In this document: positions 42,199 to 50,402 of the stretch, piece by piece | Position numbering within the stretch: position 1 is the stretch's first letter | Layout of the letters: each line of letters starts with the position of its first letter | NCBI GenBank assembly: GCA_903822495.1 | Contig: CAIJPD010000036.1 | Coordinates: 1-52,603, forward strand | Direction: 5' to 3' | Origin: an uncultured Chloroflexota bacterium | Lineage (GTDB): Bacteria > Chloroflexota > Limnocylindria > Limnocylindrales > CSP1-4 | DNA length: 52,603 nucleotides | Translations under genes and position numbers: made by a program | The notes under the pieces: generated by a model | Seen by the model: only the letters and a program-made list of their open reading frames with translations | Database searches by the model: none | Told to the model about the DNA's origin: nothing

Positions 42199-42209
42199 TC
42201 GGTCTCCGA

Positions 42210-43049
42210 TCAGCGCAGTGCGCTCTCGAGGGCCACGCGCGCGGACGTGCCCTCGTCGCGGTCCTTGACGATGATCGCGGTATTGGTGGCCAGCCCGTGC
42301 TCGTCGGCAAACGCGCCGGCGATCCGCCGCGTCCCCGGGACCACCACCGCGTTGGCGGGGACCACCAGCGGCGCGTCCGCCGTGCCCTGGAGGACCGTCC
42401 CGCGGACCGTGTCGTATAGCCGCGACGTGCCCGTCAGCGTGACGCCCGCCGCGATCACCGCGCCGCGGCTCACCCGGACCCCGTCCAGCAGCGAGCAGCC
42501 CGCGCCCACGAACGCGCCGTCCTCCACGATCACCGGCATCGCGTTGGCCGGCTCCAGGACGCCGCCGATGACCACGCCCGCCGAGAGGTGGACGTTGTCG
42601 CCGATCTGCGCGCAGGAGCCCACCAGCACGGCCGAATCGACCATCGTGTTGGCGCCCACCCAGGCCCCGACGTTGATGTATGACGGCGGCATGATCACCA
42701 CGCCCGGCGCCAGGTACGTGCCGGAGCGGACGGTGGTGCCGCCCGGGACCACGCGCCAGGGCCCGCCCGCCAGGTCGCGCGGCGGGACGCCGGCGCGGTC
42801 GCGGAAGGTGAACGGCCCCACGGACCACTCGAGCATGGTCTTGTCGGCGAAGCGGCCCAGGATGGCGGCCTTGACGTCGGCGTTGACGCGCCAACCGCCG
42901 GGCACGGTGGGATCCGGGCTGGCCGAGCGGACCAGGCCGGCCTCCAGGTCGGCGAGGATGGTCTCGGGGTTCACGGGCGGGGCGTCCGCGGCGGCACCCG
43001 CGGCGCCGGCACCGGCCGCACCCCCGGCCGCTCCCGACTCGGCGGTCAT
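42210..43049 (-). CDS. dapD: Tetrahydrodipicolinate N-succinyltransferase
   Basis: 279 aa overlapping dapA by 4 bp (ATGA). The left-handed beta-helix hexapeptide repeats are obvious (GTYLAPGVVIMPPSYINVGAWVGANTMV, DSAVLVGSCAQIGDNVHLSAGVVIGG, VEDGAFVGAGCSLLDGVRVSRGAVIAAGV). The MPPSYINVGAWVG and VGSCAQIG motifs are those of DapD. It makes N-succinyl-2-amino-6-ketopimelate, indicating the succinylase branch of lysine synthesis. The first 25 residues are Gly/Ala-rich. Acetyltransferase DapH is the alternative, less likely by motif. Confidence 0.9.
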   Translation of the reverse strand: MTAESGAAGGAAGAGAAGAAADAPPVNPETILADLEAGLVRSASPDPTVPGGWRVNADVKAAILGRFADKTMLEWSVGPFTFRDRAGVPPRDLAGGPWRVVPGGTTVRSGTYLAPGVVIMPPSYINVGAWVGANTMVDSAVLVGSCAQIGDNVHLSAGVVIGGVLEPANAMPVIVEDGAFVGAGCSLLDGVRVSRGAVIAAGVTLTGTSRLYDTVRGTVLQGTADAPLVVPANAVVVPGTRRIAGAFADEHGLATNTAIIVKDRDEGTSARVALESALR

Positions 43050-44023
43050 GCCGCCACCCCGGCCGCGGCCGCGTACTTGCCCGCCAGGCCCACCACGTTC
43101 CCGGCCGCGTCCAGCACCCCCACCTCGCGGAGCGTGGCGGCCATCGCCGCGCGCCCCTTGTCGTCCAGCGGGAGCATCGGCAGGCGGAGCGTGTCCGTTG
43201 CCAGCAGGCCCATCAGCGCCATGGCGCCCTTCACGGGGACCGGGTTGGGGCCGCCCTTGAAGTTGCCCTGGAAGAGCGGCAGGAACCGCTCGTGGATCCG
43301 GAGCGCCTCGCGGAAGTCGCCCGCGGCCGCGGCGGCGGTCAGCGCGACCATCTCGGCCGGGATCTCGTTGCTGCACACGCTGATCACGCCGTGGCCGCCC
43401 ATGGCCATCAGCGCAAGCGTCCACGCGTCGTCACCCGACAGCACGGAGACACCGTCCGGGACGTCGCGGCAGATCCGCGCGATCTGGTCCAGGTTGGCCG
43501 AGGCCTCCTTGATCGCGACGATGCCGGGGTGCTCCGCGAGGCGGAGGAAGACGTCCGCGTCGATGTTCGCCGCGGTCCGCCCGGGCACGTTGTAGACGAC
43601 GACCGGCAGGCCGCCCTCGTCGGCGATGGCCCGGAAGTGGGCGTCCATCATCCGGCCGTCCGGCTTGTTGTAGTACGGCGCCACGATCAGGGCCGCGTCT
43701 GCGCCCAGCTGGGCGGCACGCTTCGTCAGCCGGATCGAGGCCACCGTGTCGTTGGTGCCGGTCCCGGCGATGACCGCGGGGCGCTTGCCGCCCAGGCGCC
43801 GCTCGGCCACCTCGACGGAGATGGCCAGCAGTCGGTCGCGCTCGTTGTTGGTGAGCGTGGGCGACTCGCCCGTGGTCCCGCACGGGACGAGGCCGTCGAT
43901 CCCGGACGCGCACTGGAACTCCACCAGGCGGCGGAACGCGAGCTCGTCCAGCTCGCGGTCGGGCGTCATGGGCGTCACCAGGGCGGTGATGGCGCCGCTG
44001 AGCATGGGTCCTGGGGCGGTCAT
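43046..44023 (-). CDS. dapA: 4-hydroxy-tetrahydrodipicolinate synthase
   Basis: 325 aa. It condenses pyruvate with aspartate semialdehyde. Schiff-base Lys172 (IVAIKEAS), Tyr144 (VVVYNVPGRT) and the GTTGESPTL loop are present, as is the PYYNKP strand. The C-terminal extension of about 25 residues (VGLAGKYAAAAGVAA) is slightly longer than usual. It follows dapB after 101 bp, a gap dense in CGGTCGG repeats with no convincing promoter, and overlaps dapD. Confidence 0.95.
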   Translation of the reverse strand: MTAPGPMLSGAITALVTPMTPDRELDELAFRRLVEFQCASGIDGLVPCGTTGESPTLTNNERDRLLAISVEVAERRLGGKRPAVIAGTGTNDTVASIRLTKRAAQLGADAALIVAPYYNKPDGRMMDAHFRAIADEGGLPVVVYNVPGRTAANIDADVFLRLAEHPGIVAIKEASANLDQIARICRDVPDGVSVLSGDDAWTLALMAMGGHGVISVCSNEIPAEMVALTAAAAAGDFREALRIHERFLPLFQGNFKGGPNPVPVKGAMALMGLLATDTLRLPMLPLDDKGRAAMAATLREVGVLDAAGNVVGLAGKYAAAAGVAA

Positions 44024-44124
44024 CGTGGTCGGGTCCTTTCGGCGGGTCGGCGGTCGGTTCGGGCGGTCGGAGGGCGTTCGGTCGGTGGTGTTCGGTCGGT
44101 GGGGCGGAGCCTGGCCGGGATCGG

Positions 44125-44898
44125 TCAGCGGCCGGGCTCGCCGGGTTTCGTGGCGGCAGCGAGGAGCTCATCGACCACGGCGGGATCGAAGGCGTGGATG
44201 CCGGGTGCCCGCGGCTCCCGGAGCAGCCAGTCGGCGGAGGCCAGAATGCCGGCCGCATAGGCGGACCGGTCGCGGCTGCTCAGCTTGATCTCCAGGGTCT
44301 CACCCGGGGCATCGAAGCCCACCAGGTGGGCGCCCGGGTTGGCGCCGGCGCGGACGGCCAGGACCTCCAGTTCGTCGGGGTCGGGCTGGCCGCCGGTCCC
44401 GTCGGAGATGCGGGTCTTGCGTGGGTGGTTGGCCAGGATGCGGTTGGCCAGGTCGCGGGCGGTGCCGGACGGGCGATCGGTCTTGGTACGGCGGTGCCAC
44501 TCGACGAGGTACGGGTCGAACTCCGGCACGGGGCCGTACAGGCGGGTGGCGGCCTCCACCAGGCGGCCAAAGAGGACCACGCCGGTGCTGAAGTTGCTGG
44601 CAACCACGGCCGTGGCGCCGGCGGCGACCAGCGCCTGCTCCACCGCGTCACGGTCCGCGGCCCAGTCCGTGGTCCCGATCACGAAGCGGCGGCAACCCGC
44701 CGCCAGGCCCGCCTCCACGTTGCCTCGCACCGCGTGGCCGCGCGTGGCCTCCACGATCACCTGGGCGCCCGCCAGCGCGGCCGGATCGTGGTCGCCGCTC
44801 GCCGGGCGGCCGATCAGGCGGACGGCGTCGCCGCGCGCCGTGAAGGCGGCGGCCGCTGCCCGGCCCAGTCCGCCGGTGCCAAGGATGATCGTGTCCAT
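44125..44898 (-). CDS. dapB: 4-hydroxy-tetrahydrodipicolinate reductase
   Basis: 257 aa with GAGGGACAG upstream. An N-terminal Rossmann fold (IILGTGGLGRAAAAAF) is followed by FVIGTTDW, ASNFSTGVVLFGRLVE and the catalytic EWHRRTKTDRPSGTA, the family signature with the catalytic His and Lys. The glycine loop is GTGGLGR rather than the common GxxGRMG. It is the first gene of the lysine operon, 65 bases after a Rho-independent terminator in its leader. Confidence 0.92.
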   Translation of the reverse strand: MDTIILGTGGLGRAAAAAFTARGDAVRLIGRPASGDHDPAALAGAQVIVEATRGHAVRGNVEAGLAAGCRRFVIGTTDWAADRDAVEQALVAAGATAVVASNFSTGVVLFGRLVEAATRLYGPVPEFDPYLVEWHRRTKTDRPSGTARDLANRILANHPRKTRISDGTGGQPDPDELEVLAVRAGANPGAHLVGFDAPGETLEIKLSSRDRSAYAAGILASADWLLREPRAPGIHAFDPAVVDELLAAATKPGEPGR

Positions 44899-44963
44899 CT
44901 GGTGCTGTCCCTCGCGTTGGCGGGGTCGCGGTTCGAAGCGTGGCGGGCGCCGGCCCGCCGAAC

Positions 44964-44999
44964 AAAAAAGCCGCGGCCCACCCCCGTGGTGTCCGCGGC
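44964..44999 (-). terminator. Rho-independent terminator in the dapB leader
   Basis: On the minus strand a GCCGCGG / CCGCGGC outer stem (44993-44999 with 44970-44976) encloses a CCAC / GTGG inner stem and is followed by six T residues. No upstream gene on this strand requires it, so it probably attenuates transcription into dapB. Confidence 0.8.
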
Positions 45000-45164
45000 C
45001 CCCGGAGCCTCCTTACCCTCGAGGCCCCGGTCGTTGCTCCAACGCCGTCAGCGCCCCGGGGTCCAGGCCTCCAGCCAGGACCGCCCCGGCTTCTCCTTCA
45101 TCAGGTTGGGGTGGAGACTGCGACGCATTGGCGGATTGTTGCGCATCGGCGCGTGCGTGCGCAA
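45000..45164 (-). promoter_or_regulatory. Structured 5' leader of the lysine operon, candidate attenuator or riboswitch
   Basis: Reading toward dapB: an inverted repeat TTGCGCA / TGCGCAA (45158-45164, 45139-45145), a strong hairpin (about 45055-45089, GGGGCGGTCC against GGACCCC), a perfect CGTTG-GAG-CAACG hairpin (45032-45044), a 10-bp stem with one mismatch (45002-45011 with 45021-45030), then the terminator. It lacks the recognisable core of the lysine riboswitch. It also overlaps a small frame of 32 codons. Confidence 0.6.
45048..45146 (-). CDS. Possible leader peptide upstream of dapB
   Basis: A 32-aa frame begins MRNNPPMRRSLHPNLM and ends KPGRSWLEAWTPGR. A second ATG at 45128 gives 26 aa. 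It lies inside the structured leader and stops just before the hairpin series. Two Trp and two Lys codons are present, but there is no run of one amino acid, so classical attenuation sensing is not obvious. No clear SD. It may be chance coding of a structured RNA. Confidence 0.3.
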   Translation of the reverse strand: MRNNPPMRRSLHPNLMKEKPGRSWLEAWTPGR

Positions 45165-45184
45165 GGCCCGTGATGGCGGGCGGG

Positions 45185-45190
45185 TACCAT
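45185..45190 (+). promoter_or_regulatory. Leaderless -10 element (TACCAT) of the MFS gene
   Basis: TACCAT ends seven bases before the GTG at 45198, as at 21755-21760 and 51862-51867. No SD is present, so leaderless translation is likely. Confidence 0.55.
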
Positions 45191-45197
45191 CCGCCAC

Positions 45198-46700
45198 GTG
45201 ACGTCCCCCGCCCCCGTCGACCGACCCCTGACCCGCACCCAGCGGCGGATCGTGGTGGGCATGATGACCACCCTGGCGCTGGCCGCCATGGACGCCACCG
45301 TCGTCGGCACCGCGCTGCCCACGATCGTCGGGCAGTTGGGCGGCCTCCAGCTCCTGGGCTGGGTGTTCAGCGCCTACCTGCTGACCAGCACCATCGCGGT
45401 GCCGTTCGCGGCGAAGCTGGCCGATACCGTCGGCCGCCGACCCGTCTACCTCGCGTCGCTGGGGATCTTCATCGCGGCGTCCGTGGCCGCGGGCTTCGCC
45501 ACCAGCATGCCGATCCTGATCGTGTTCCGCGCCCTCCAGGGGATCGGCGGCGGCGCGCTGACCACGGCGGCGTTCACGATCATCGGCGACGCGTTTGAGC
45601 CCCGCCAGCGGGCCCGGGTCCAGGCCCTGTTCGGGGCGGTCTGGGCGGTCAGCTCCGTCCTGGGCCCGGCACTCGGCGGGCTCATCACCACCACGGTCGG
45701 CTGGCCGTGGGTCTTCGAGATCAACCTGCCCGTTGGTCTCCTGGCCGGCGGCCTGGTCATCAGCGCCTTCCGCGAGGGCTCCGACACCGGCGAGCGCCAC
45801 GAGCGACGCAGCGTCCGGAGCCTCGACTGGCTGGGCGGGATCCTGCTCACCGTCGCGGTGATCTGCCTGCTGCTCTCCGTCTCGCAGGCGCCGGCCTCGT
45901 TCGGGTGGATCTCCGCGCCCACGTTCGGGCTGGCCATCGCGGCCGTCGTGCTGCTCTGGGCGTTCGTGCGCGTGGAGCGCCGCGTGCCCGAACCGATCGT
46001 CGCGCTCTCCCACCTCCGCCACCGGGTGATCCGGCCGGGCCTCATCGTGCAGGCGCTGGGCGGCTTCGTCCTGTTCGGCCTGACCTCCTTCGTGCCCCCG
46101 ATGATCCAGGGGGTCCACGGGCGGTCGGCGTTCGAAGCCGGCCTGGTCGTGGGGACGCTCACGCTGGGCTGGCCGCTGGGCTCGTTCGTGGGCGGGCGGG
46201 CGCTGATCCGTTGGGGCGCGCGGGCGGTGGTCCTGGTGGGCGCGGCCTTCGCGGCGGTGGGCACCGGGATCCTGACCCAGCTCCAGGTCATGGACAGCCC
46301 GTGGGTCGCCGCGGTGGGTCCGGTGGTGACGGGCCTGGGGATCGGTGCGATGTCGGTCACGGTGATGGTCACGGTGCAGAGCGCGGTGGGCTGGAGCGAG
46401 CGCGGCGTGGTGACGGGGCTGACGCAGTTCGCGCGGACCATCGCCGGCACGGTGGGCGTGGGCGTGATGGGCGGCGTGCTCGCCGCGTTCACGGGCAGCG
46501 CGTCGTCCGCGATCCTGGACCCGGCCCGCCGCGCGGCGATGTCCGCGGCGGAGCTGGCCACGTCACGCGACGCGCTGGCCGCGGGGCTCACCTGGATCTA
46601 CTGGGCGATGTTCGCGATCGCGGCGGCCATGCTGGTCGCAGTGGTCCGAACGATGCCGGACATCCGCCTGGGCGCGGGGCGCGAGGTGGAGGTCAGGTAG
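45198..46700 (+). CDS. EmrB/QacA-type (DHA2) MFS exporter
   Basis: 500 aa from a GTG at the presumed transcription start. Fourteen-helix MFS pattern with MDATVVGTALPTIV, WVFSAYLLTSTIAVPFAAKLAD, TVGRRPVY, FRALQGIGGGALTTAAFTII and GPALGGLITTTVGWPWVFEINLPVGL. It probably exports drugs or metabolites by proton antiport; the substrate is unknown. Divergent from the lysine operon, which raises the possibility of amino-acid export, but motif content alone cannot tell. Confidence 0.9.
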   Translation: MTSPAPVDRPLTRTQRRIVVGMMTTLALAAMDATVVGTALPTIVGQLGGLQLLGWVFSAYLLTSTIAVPFAAKLADTVGRRPVYLASLGIFIAASVAAGFATSMPILIVFRALQGIGGGALTTAAFTIIGDAFEPRQRARVQALFGAVWAVSSVLGPALGGLITTTVGWPWVFEINLPVGLLAGGLVISAFREGSDTGERHERRSVRSLDWLGGILLTVAVICLLLSVSQAPASFGWISAPTFGLAIAAVVLLWAFVRVERRVPEPIVALSHLRHRVIRPGLIVQALGGFVLFGLTSFVPPMIQGVHGRSAFEAGLVVGTLTLGWPLGSFVGGRALIRWGARAVVLVGAAFAAVGTGILTQLQVMDSPWVAAVGPVVTGLGIGAMSVTVMVTVQSAVGWSERGVVTGLTQFARTIAGTVGVGVMGGVLAAFTGSASSAILDPARRAAMSAAELATSRDALAAGLTWIYWAMFAIAAAMLVAVVRTMPDIRLGAGREVEVR

Positions 46701-46721
46701 TCCAGTGGCGCGGGCGCGGGC

Positions 46722-46738
46722 GCGGCGCCTCGCGCCGC
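46722..46738. terminator. Hairpin between convergent genes
   Basis: GCGGCG, 5-nt loop, CGCCGC in the 47-bp gap between the MFS stop and the thrC stop. There is no T-run. Confidence 0.4.
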
Positions 46739-46747
46739 TCCCCTCCC

Positions 46748-48097
46748 CTAGACCCCCCGCTCCCCCTTCAGCGCCTCGAAGTCGCGGTACGTCGGCGCGA
46801 TGGCCCGGGCCAGCCCGGGATCCCCCGCCTCCACGCTCTCGGTCAGCCCAAACCGGCGTGCGTCCGGCGTCTTGACCCCGTTGCCGGTGATCAGCGCCAC
46901 CACCTCGTCGCCGTCGCGGATCACGCCCGCGCGCCGCGCCTGTTCGGCCGCCGCGATGGTCACCCCGCCGGCCGTCTCCGCGAAGAGCCCCTCCAGGCGT
47001 CCCATGCGTCGAATCGCCTCCGCCGTCTGCTGGTCGGTGACGCCCTCCACGGAGCCGCCGGTCCCGCGTGCCAGCTCCAGCGCGTACCGACCGTCCGCCG
47101 GCGACCCGATCGACAGCGACCGCACGATGGTGTCCGGGACCCGGACCGGCGTGATCTCCGCCGCCCCCGCGCCAAACGCCGTCGCCACCGGCGAGCAGCC
47201 GGCCGCCTGGCCACCCACGAAGCGGACCTCCTTGGGCTCCACCAGGCCCACCTCGACCAGCTCGCGGAAGGCGCGCGCCACCTTGGTGAAGAGCGACCCC
47301 GACGCGATGGGCGAGACGATCACGTCCGGCAGCCGCCAGCCCAGCTGTTCGGCGATCTCGAAGCCCAGCGTCTTGCTGCCCTCGGCGTAGAAGGGCCGCA
47401 TGTTGACGTTGACGAACGCCCAGCCCTCTTCGTCCGCGATCTCCAGGCAGAGCCGGTTGATGTCGTCGTAGGTGCCCTTGACCGGCACCACCGTCGCGCC
47501 ATAGGCCAGCGCGTGATCGATCTTGGCGGGCTCCAGGTCCCACGGGACGAAGACGAACGACCGAAGCCCCAGCGCCGCCGCGGCCGCCGCGGTCGCCCCG
47601 GCCAGGTTGCCCGTGGACGCGCAGGCCAGCGTGTCGAACCCGAATTCCACCGCGCGCGCCGCCGCGACGGCCACGACGCGGTCCTTGAACGAGAGCGTGG
47701 GGTTGCGCGTGTCGTCCTTGAGCCGGAGGTTGTCGATCCCGATGGCGTCGCCGAGCCGCGGCGCCGCAACCAGCGGCGAGGAGCCAACCGCCAGCCCGCG
47801 TGCCGGCGGGGCCGTCACCGGCAGCAGCTCGGCGTAGCGCCAGATGCCGGAGGGTCGGGCGGCGATCACGTCGCGGCTCAGCAGCCCCCGGATGACGCCG
47901 TAGTCGTACACCACCTCGAGGGGGCCGAAGCAGGCCGGGCAGACGAAGTGCGCGCCCAACTCCTGGGGCCGGCGACAGTTCTTGCAGGCCAGGCCGGCGA
48001 CATGCGCGCCGGGCGCCGGCGAATCGGCCACATGCACGCCAGGCACGGGCGCCGTGGGCGAGGGGCCGGAGGTTCGGTCGAGGAATGTCGCGGTCAT
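46748..48097 (-). CDS. thrC: Threonine synthase
   Basis: 449 aa, AGGAG seven bases upstream of the ATG. It converts O-phosphohomoserine to threonine with PLP. A zinc ribbon at 38-56 (CKNCRRPQEL, FVCPACFGPL), the PLP-lysine motif NPTLSFKDR (Lys138) and ACASTGNLAGATAAAAA support the long zinc-ribbon class of threonine synthases. The first 35 residues are a variable Pro/Gly extension. Expression is governed by the SAM-I riboswitch upstream, which is unexpected for thrC. A PLP-family homologue with another role in the methionine branch cannot be excluded. Confidence 0.88.
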   Translation of the reverse strand: MTATFLDRTSGPSPTAPVPGVHVADSPAPGAHVAGLACKNCRRPQELGAHFVCPACFGPLEVVYDYGVIRGLLSRDVIAARPSGIWRYAELLPVTAPPARGLAVGSSPLVAAPRLGDAIGIDNLRLKDDTRNPTLSFKDRVVAVAAARAVEFGFDTLACASTGNLAGATAAAAAALGLRSFVFVPWDLEPAKIDHALAYGATVVPVKGTYDDINRLCLEIADEEGWAFVNVNMRPFYAEGSKTLGFEIAEQLGWRLPDVIVSPIASGSLFTKVARAFRELVEVGLVEPKEVRFVGGQAAGCSPVATAFGAGAAEITPVRVPDTIVRSLSIGSPADGRYALELARGTGGSVEGVTDQQTAEAIRRMGRLEGLFAETAGGVTIAAAEQARRAGVIRDGDEVVALITGNGVKTPDARRFGLTESVEAGDPGLARAIAPTYRDFEALKGERGV

Positions 48098-48157
48098 CGT
48101 GGTCTCCTGGGGCGCGGGAGCCCGCCGGGAGGTGATGGTTCGACCGCCAGAAACGGG

Positions 48158-48183
48158 AAGACCCTTCCACGAGGAAGGGTCTT
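48158..48183 (-). terminator. S-box-associated terminator
   Basis: A perfect 11-bp stem AAGACCCTTCC / GGAAGGGTCTT with a 4-nt loop lies after the aptamer on the minus strand. It is followed by CCCGTTTCTGG, a short T-run. The 5' arm (CCCTT) can instead pair with AAGGG at the 3' end of aptamer helix P1, giving the classical antiterminator choice. Confidence 0.85.
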
Positions 48184-48193
48184 GAAGGAGTCC

Positions 48194-48297
48194 CTTATCT
48201 CGCAGGCGGACCTGCCCGGACTTGGCACCTTGCCCACTCGACGTGGGTAGGTTGTCGTGGCATCACAGGGCCGGTCCCTCCGCCATCTCTTGATAAG
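48194..48297 (-). promoter_or_regulatory. SAM-I (S-box) riboswitch aptamer upstream of thrC
   Basis: On the minus strand the S-box consensus is nearly complete: CTTATCAAGAG, GGCGGAGGGACCGGCCC, TGATGCCACGACAACC, AAGGTGCCAAGTCC and the closing GAGATAAG pairing with CTTATC in P1. The GACAACC departs by one base from the usual GGCAACC. With the downstream terminator it should switch expression off when SAM is high. Confidence 0.95.
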
Positions 48298-48317
48298 TAC
48301 TCTTCAGTTGTCGGCGG

Positions 48318-48347
48318 ATGGTAGCGGCCATGACCCGGAACGGTCAA
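48318..48347 (-). promoter_or_regulatory. thrC promoter
   Basis: TTGACC (plus-strand positions 48342-48347) and TACCAT (48318-48323) on the minus strand are separated by 18 bp. Transcription would start just before the S-box aptamer. This is the best sigma-70-type promoter in the window. Confidence 0.75.
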
Positions 48348-48530
48348 CTGGCCCGCGCCGGTGCAAGCCCAAGCGCACCCCGGCATGGGCCATCCCGCCC
48401 TGTTCCCCTGCTCCCGGCGGGGGCGCATCATGCCCGCAACAGCATCGGGGCCGCCCGTCGTTCGACGTGAGGCCCCGCAAGGGCCGGAGGCCGCCCCGAC
48501 CCCCGGATCACGTCCACGAAGGGAACGACG

Positions 48531-49451
48531 ATGCGCCGCATCTTCCTCTGGATGGCCGACAACGCGTGGCTCCGCGAGCGGCTGCCGCAGCTCTGGTTCG
48601 CGAGGCGGGCCGTGCGCAAGTTCCTCCCCGGCGAGGATGCCGCCTCGGCGCTGACCGCCGGCGGCGAGTTTGCAAAGGAGGGCATCACCGGCCTGTACAC
48701 GCGGCTGGGCGAGCACCTGGCGAAGATCGAGGAGGCCGCCGCCGTCGCGGACCATTACCTGGGCGTGCTCGATGCCATCCACGACCGCGGCCTGCCCGGC
48801 GAGATCTCGATCAAGCCCAGCCAGCTGGGCCTGGACTTCGACGCCACGCAGACCTGGCAACACGCGGACCGACTGGCGACGCGCGCCGGCGAGGTGGGCA
48901 GCTTCCTGTGGATCGACATGGAGAGCAGCCAGTGGACGGAGCCCACGCTCCAGCTCTACGAGCGCCTCCGCGCTGCCCACCCCAACGTGGGCCTCTGCCT
49001 CCAGGCCGCGCTCCACCGAACCGCCGCCGACCTGCAGCGCCTCCTCCCCCTGGACCCCGCCATCCGCCTGGTCAAGGGTGCCTACGCCGAGCCCCGGGAG
49101 ATCGCGTTCCAGGGCCACCGCGAGGTGGATTCCAACTTCGCGGCCCTGGCCGTGGAGATGCTGGAGGCGGCCAAGGCCGGCCAGAAGCCGCGAATCGCGC
49201 TGGGCACCCACGACGTCCGGCTCATCGAGCAGATCGAGGGTCACGCCCGGGCGCTGGGCCTCGCCCGGACCGACTTCGAGGTCCAGATGCTGTACGGCAT
49301 CCGGGTGGACCAGCAGCGCCGCCTGGCCCGGGAGGGCTACCGCGTCCGCCAACTGATCAGCTACGGCGAGGCGTGGTACGCGTGGTACATGCGCCGCCTG
49401 GGCGAGCGGCCCGCAAACGTGGTCTTCGCGGTGCGCCAGATGGTGGGCTGA
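48531..49451 (+). CDS. Proline dehydrogenase
   Basis: 306 aa with AGGGAA upstream of the ATG. A monofunctional ProDH (PutA-type) barrel: GEISIKPSQLGLDFD, FLWIDMESSQWTEPTL, VGLCLQAALHRTAADLQRLL, IRLVKGAYAEP, RIALGTHDVRLIEQI and FEVQMLYGIRVDQQRRLAREGYRVR, the FAD and substrate-binding segment (R..R signature). It oxidises proline to pyrroline-5-carboxylate. No P5C dehydrogenase is in the window. Confidence 0.93.
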   Translation: MRRIFLWMADNAWLRERLPQLWFARRAVRKFLPGEDAASALTAGGEFAKEGITGLYTRLGEHLAKIEEAAAVADHYLGVLDAIHDRGLPGEISIKPSQLGLDFDATQTWQHADRLATRAGEVGSFLWIDMESSQWTEPTLQLYERLRAAHPNVGLCLQAALHRTAADLQRLLPLDPAIRLVKGAYAEPREIAFQGHREVDSNFAALAVEMLEAAKAGQKPRIALGTHDVRLIEQIEGHARALGLARTDFEVQMLYGIRVDQQRRLAREGYRVRQLISYGEAWYAWYMRRLGERPANVVFAVRQMVG

Positions 49452-49461
49452 GGGCCCAGGC

Positions 49462-49872
49462 CTACTGCGGGTCGTCCCTGGCCGGCAGCAGCGCGGCCTG
49501 CCTGAGGTACACCGCGATGGGGCCCGCCAGCAGGTCCTGGTATTCGGGGTGGCGCCCGATGAACCCAGCCAGGAACGGGCAGCGCGGGATCACCCGCTCA
49601 TCGCCCCGGGCGCGGACGTCGTCGAGGGCCGCCGAGGCCAGGCGGTCCGCCATCCCCTGTCCCTTGAAGTCAGCCAGGACCTCGGTGTGCGTGAAGGTGA
49701 TCCGGCCGGGGCGGCGCTCGTAGACGGCCACGCCCGCCAGGCGCCCGTCCAGGATGATCTCGTAGTGCTTGCCGGGCGCGAAGTCGCGGACCCAGGGCAC
49801 GCCAGCGGGCCGGGTCGCGGGATCCGGCAGGCCAGACCGCGGCGGATCCGGCTTGCGCTCGCCGTACGTCAT
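49462..49872 (-). CDS. GNAT-like (GCN5-related, Acetyltransf_CG type) protein
   Basis: 136 aa. The short GNAT core is visible: HYEIILDGRLAGVAVYERRPGRITFTHTEV, FKGQGMADRLASAALDDVRARG (the acetyl-CoA loop QGxA-like), VIPRCPFLAGFIGRHPEYQDLL. Such small proteins (PF14542 type) acetylate unknown amines or bind acyl-CoA. It overlaps the UBP zinc-finger gene by 4 bp (ATGA), a coupling seen in several bacteria and probably functional. Confidence 0.88.
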   Translation of the reverse strand: MTYGERKPDPPRSGLPDPATRPAGVPWVRDFAPGKHYEIILDGRLAGVAVYERRPGRITFTHTEVLADFKGQGMADRLASAALDDVRARGDERVIPRCPFLAGFIGRHPEYQDLLAGPIAVYLRQAALLPARDDPQ

Positions 49873-50147
49873 CGGACGATGTCCCCGATGGACTCCCAGA
49901 AGAGCTCATCCGCGAAGCACCAGACCCAGTCCTCGCCGTCCTCGAAGGTCCGCATCATCTGGTGATCCGTGGCGGCGGCGTGCTTGCGAGCGTGCTGGTT
50001 GACGCTCTCGTCGCAGCAGCCCACGTGGCCACAGGTCAGGCACAGCCGCAGGTGACGCCAGACGCCGCCGGTGGCGAGGCACTCCACGCAGCCGTCGCCG
50101 GAGGGGGTCACGTCCCGAATCTGGTCGAGATGCGTGCAGTCCGCCAT
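49869..50147 (-). CDS. UBP-type zinc-finger protein
   Basis: 92 aa from MADCTHLDQIRD. The zinc-binding residues of a ZnF-UBP domain are in order: CTH, CVECLATGG, LRLCLTCGHVGCCDES, NQHARKHAAATDH. The DWVWCFADELFW tail is also typical. Bacteria lack ubiquitin, and these proteins are of unknown function. The ATG of the GNAT gene overlaps its TGA. Confidence 0.9.
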   Translation of the reverse strand: MADCTHLDQIRDVTPSGDGCVECLATGGVWRHLRLCLTCGHVGCCDESVNQHARKHAAATDHQMMRTFEDGEDWVWCFADELFWESIGDIVR

Positions 50148-50277
50148 GGTGGTCCTCGGTAGGGCCGGGCTGGGACGCGCCGGCTGGTGGGCTGGGATGG
50201 CGGCCACGCTACCAGAGCCACGGGAATCGGGCGGGTCTGGCGGGGCTGCGCGGGACGAATCATCCTCGGGGCACACG

Positions 50278-50312
50278 CGAACCCCGGCCGGAGGGAGCCC
50301 GGCCGGGGTTCG
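50278..50312. terminator. Strong hairpin downstream of the exported helical protein gene
   Basis: A perfect 14-bp stem (50278-50291 with 50299-50312; CGAACCCCGGCCGG / CCGGCCGGGGTTCG) with a 7-nt loop lies between two minus-strand transcription units. No T-run is present, as in many GC-rich terminators. Confidence 0.65.
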
Positions 50313-50402
50313 GTCCCCAGGAAGTGCTCGGTGAGCGGTGGGCTCAGCCGGCCGGCGGGTCGTCCCGCGCCGGTTCCGCTGGCCCGCCGGGGTGCTCGGC
50401 GA

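Noticed and set aside
44964..45000. T-box riboswitch upstream of dapB (GGGTGGGCCGCG)
   Set aside because: The match lacks one consensus base, lies inside the terminator stem instead of upstream of it, and no specifier stem is visible.
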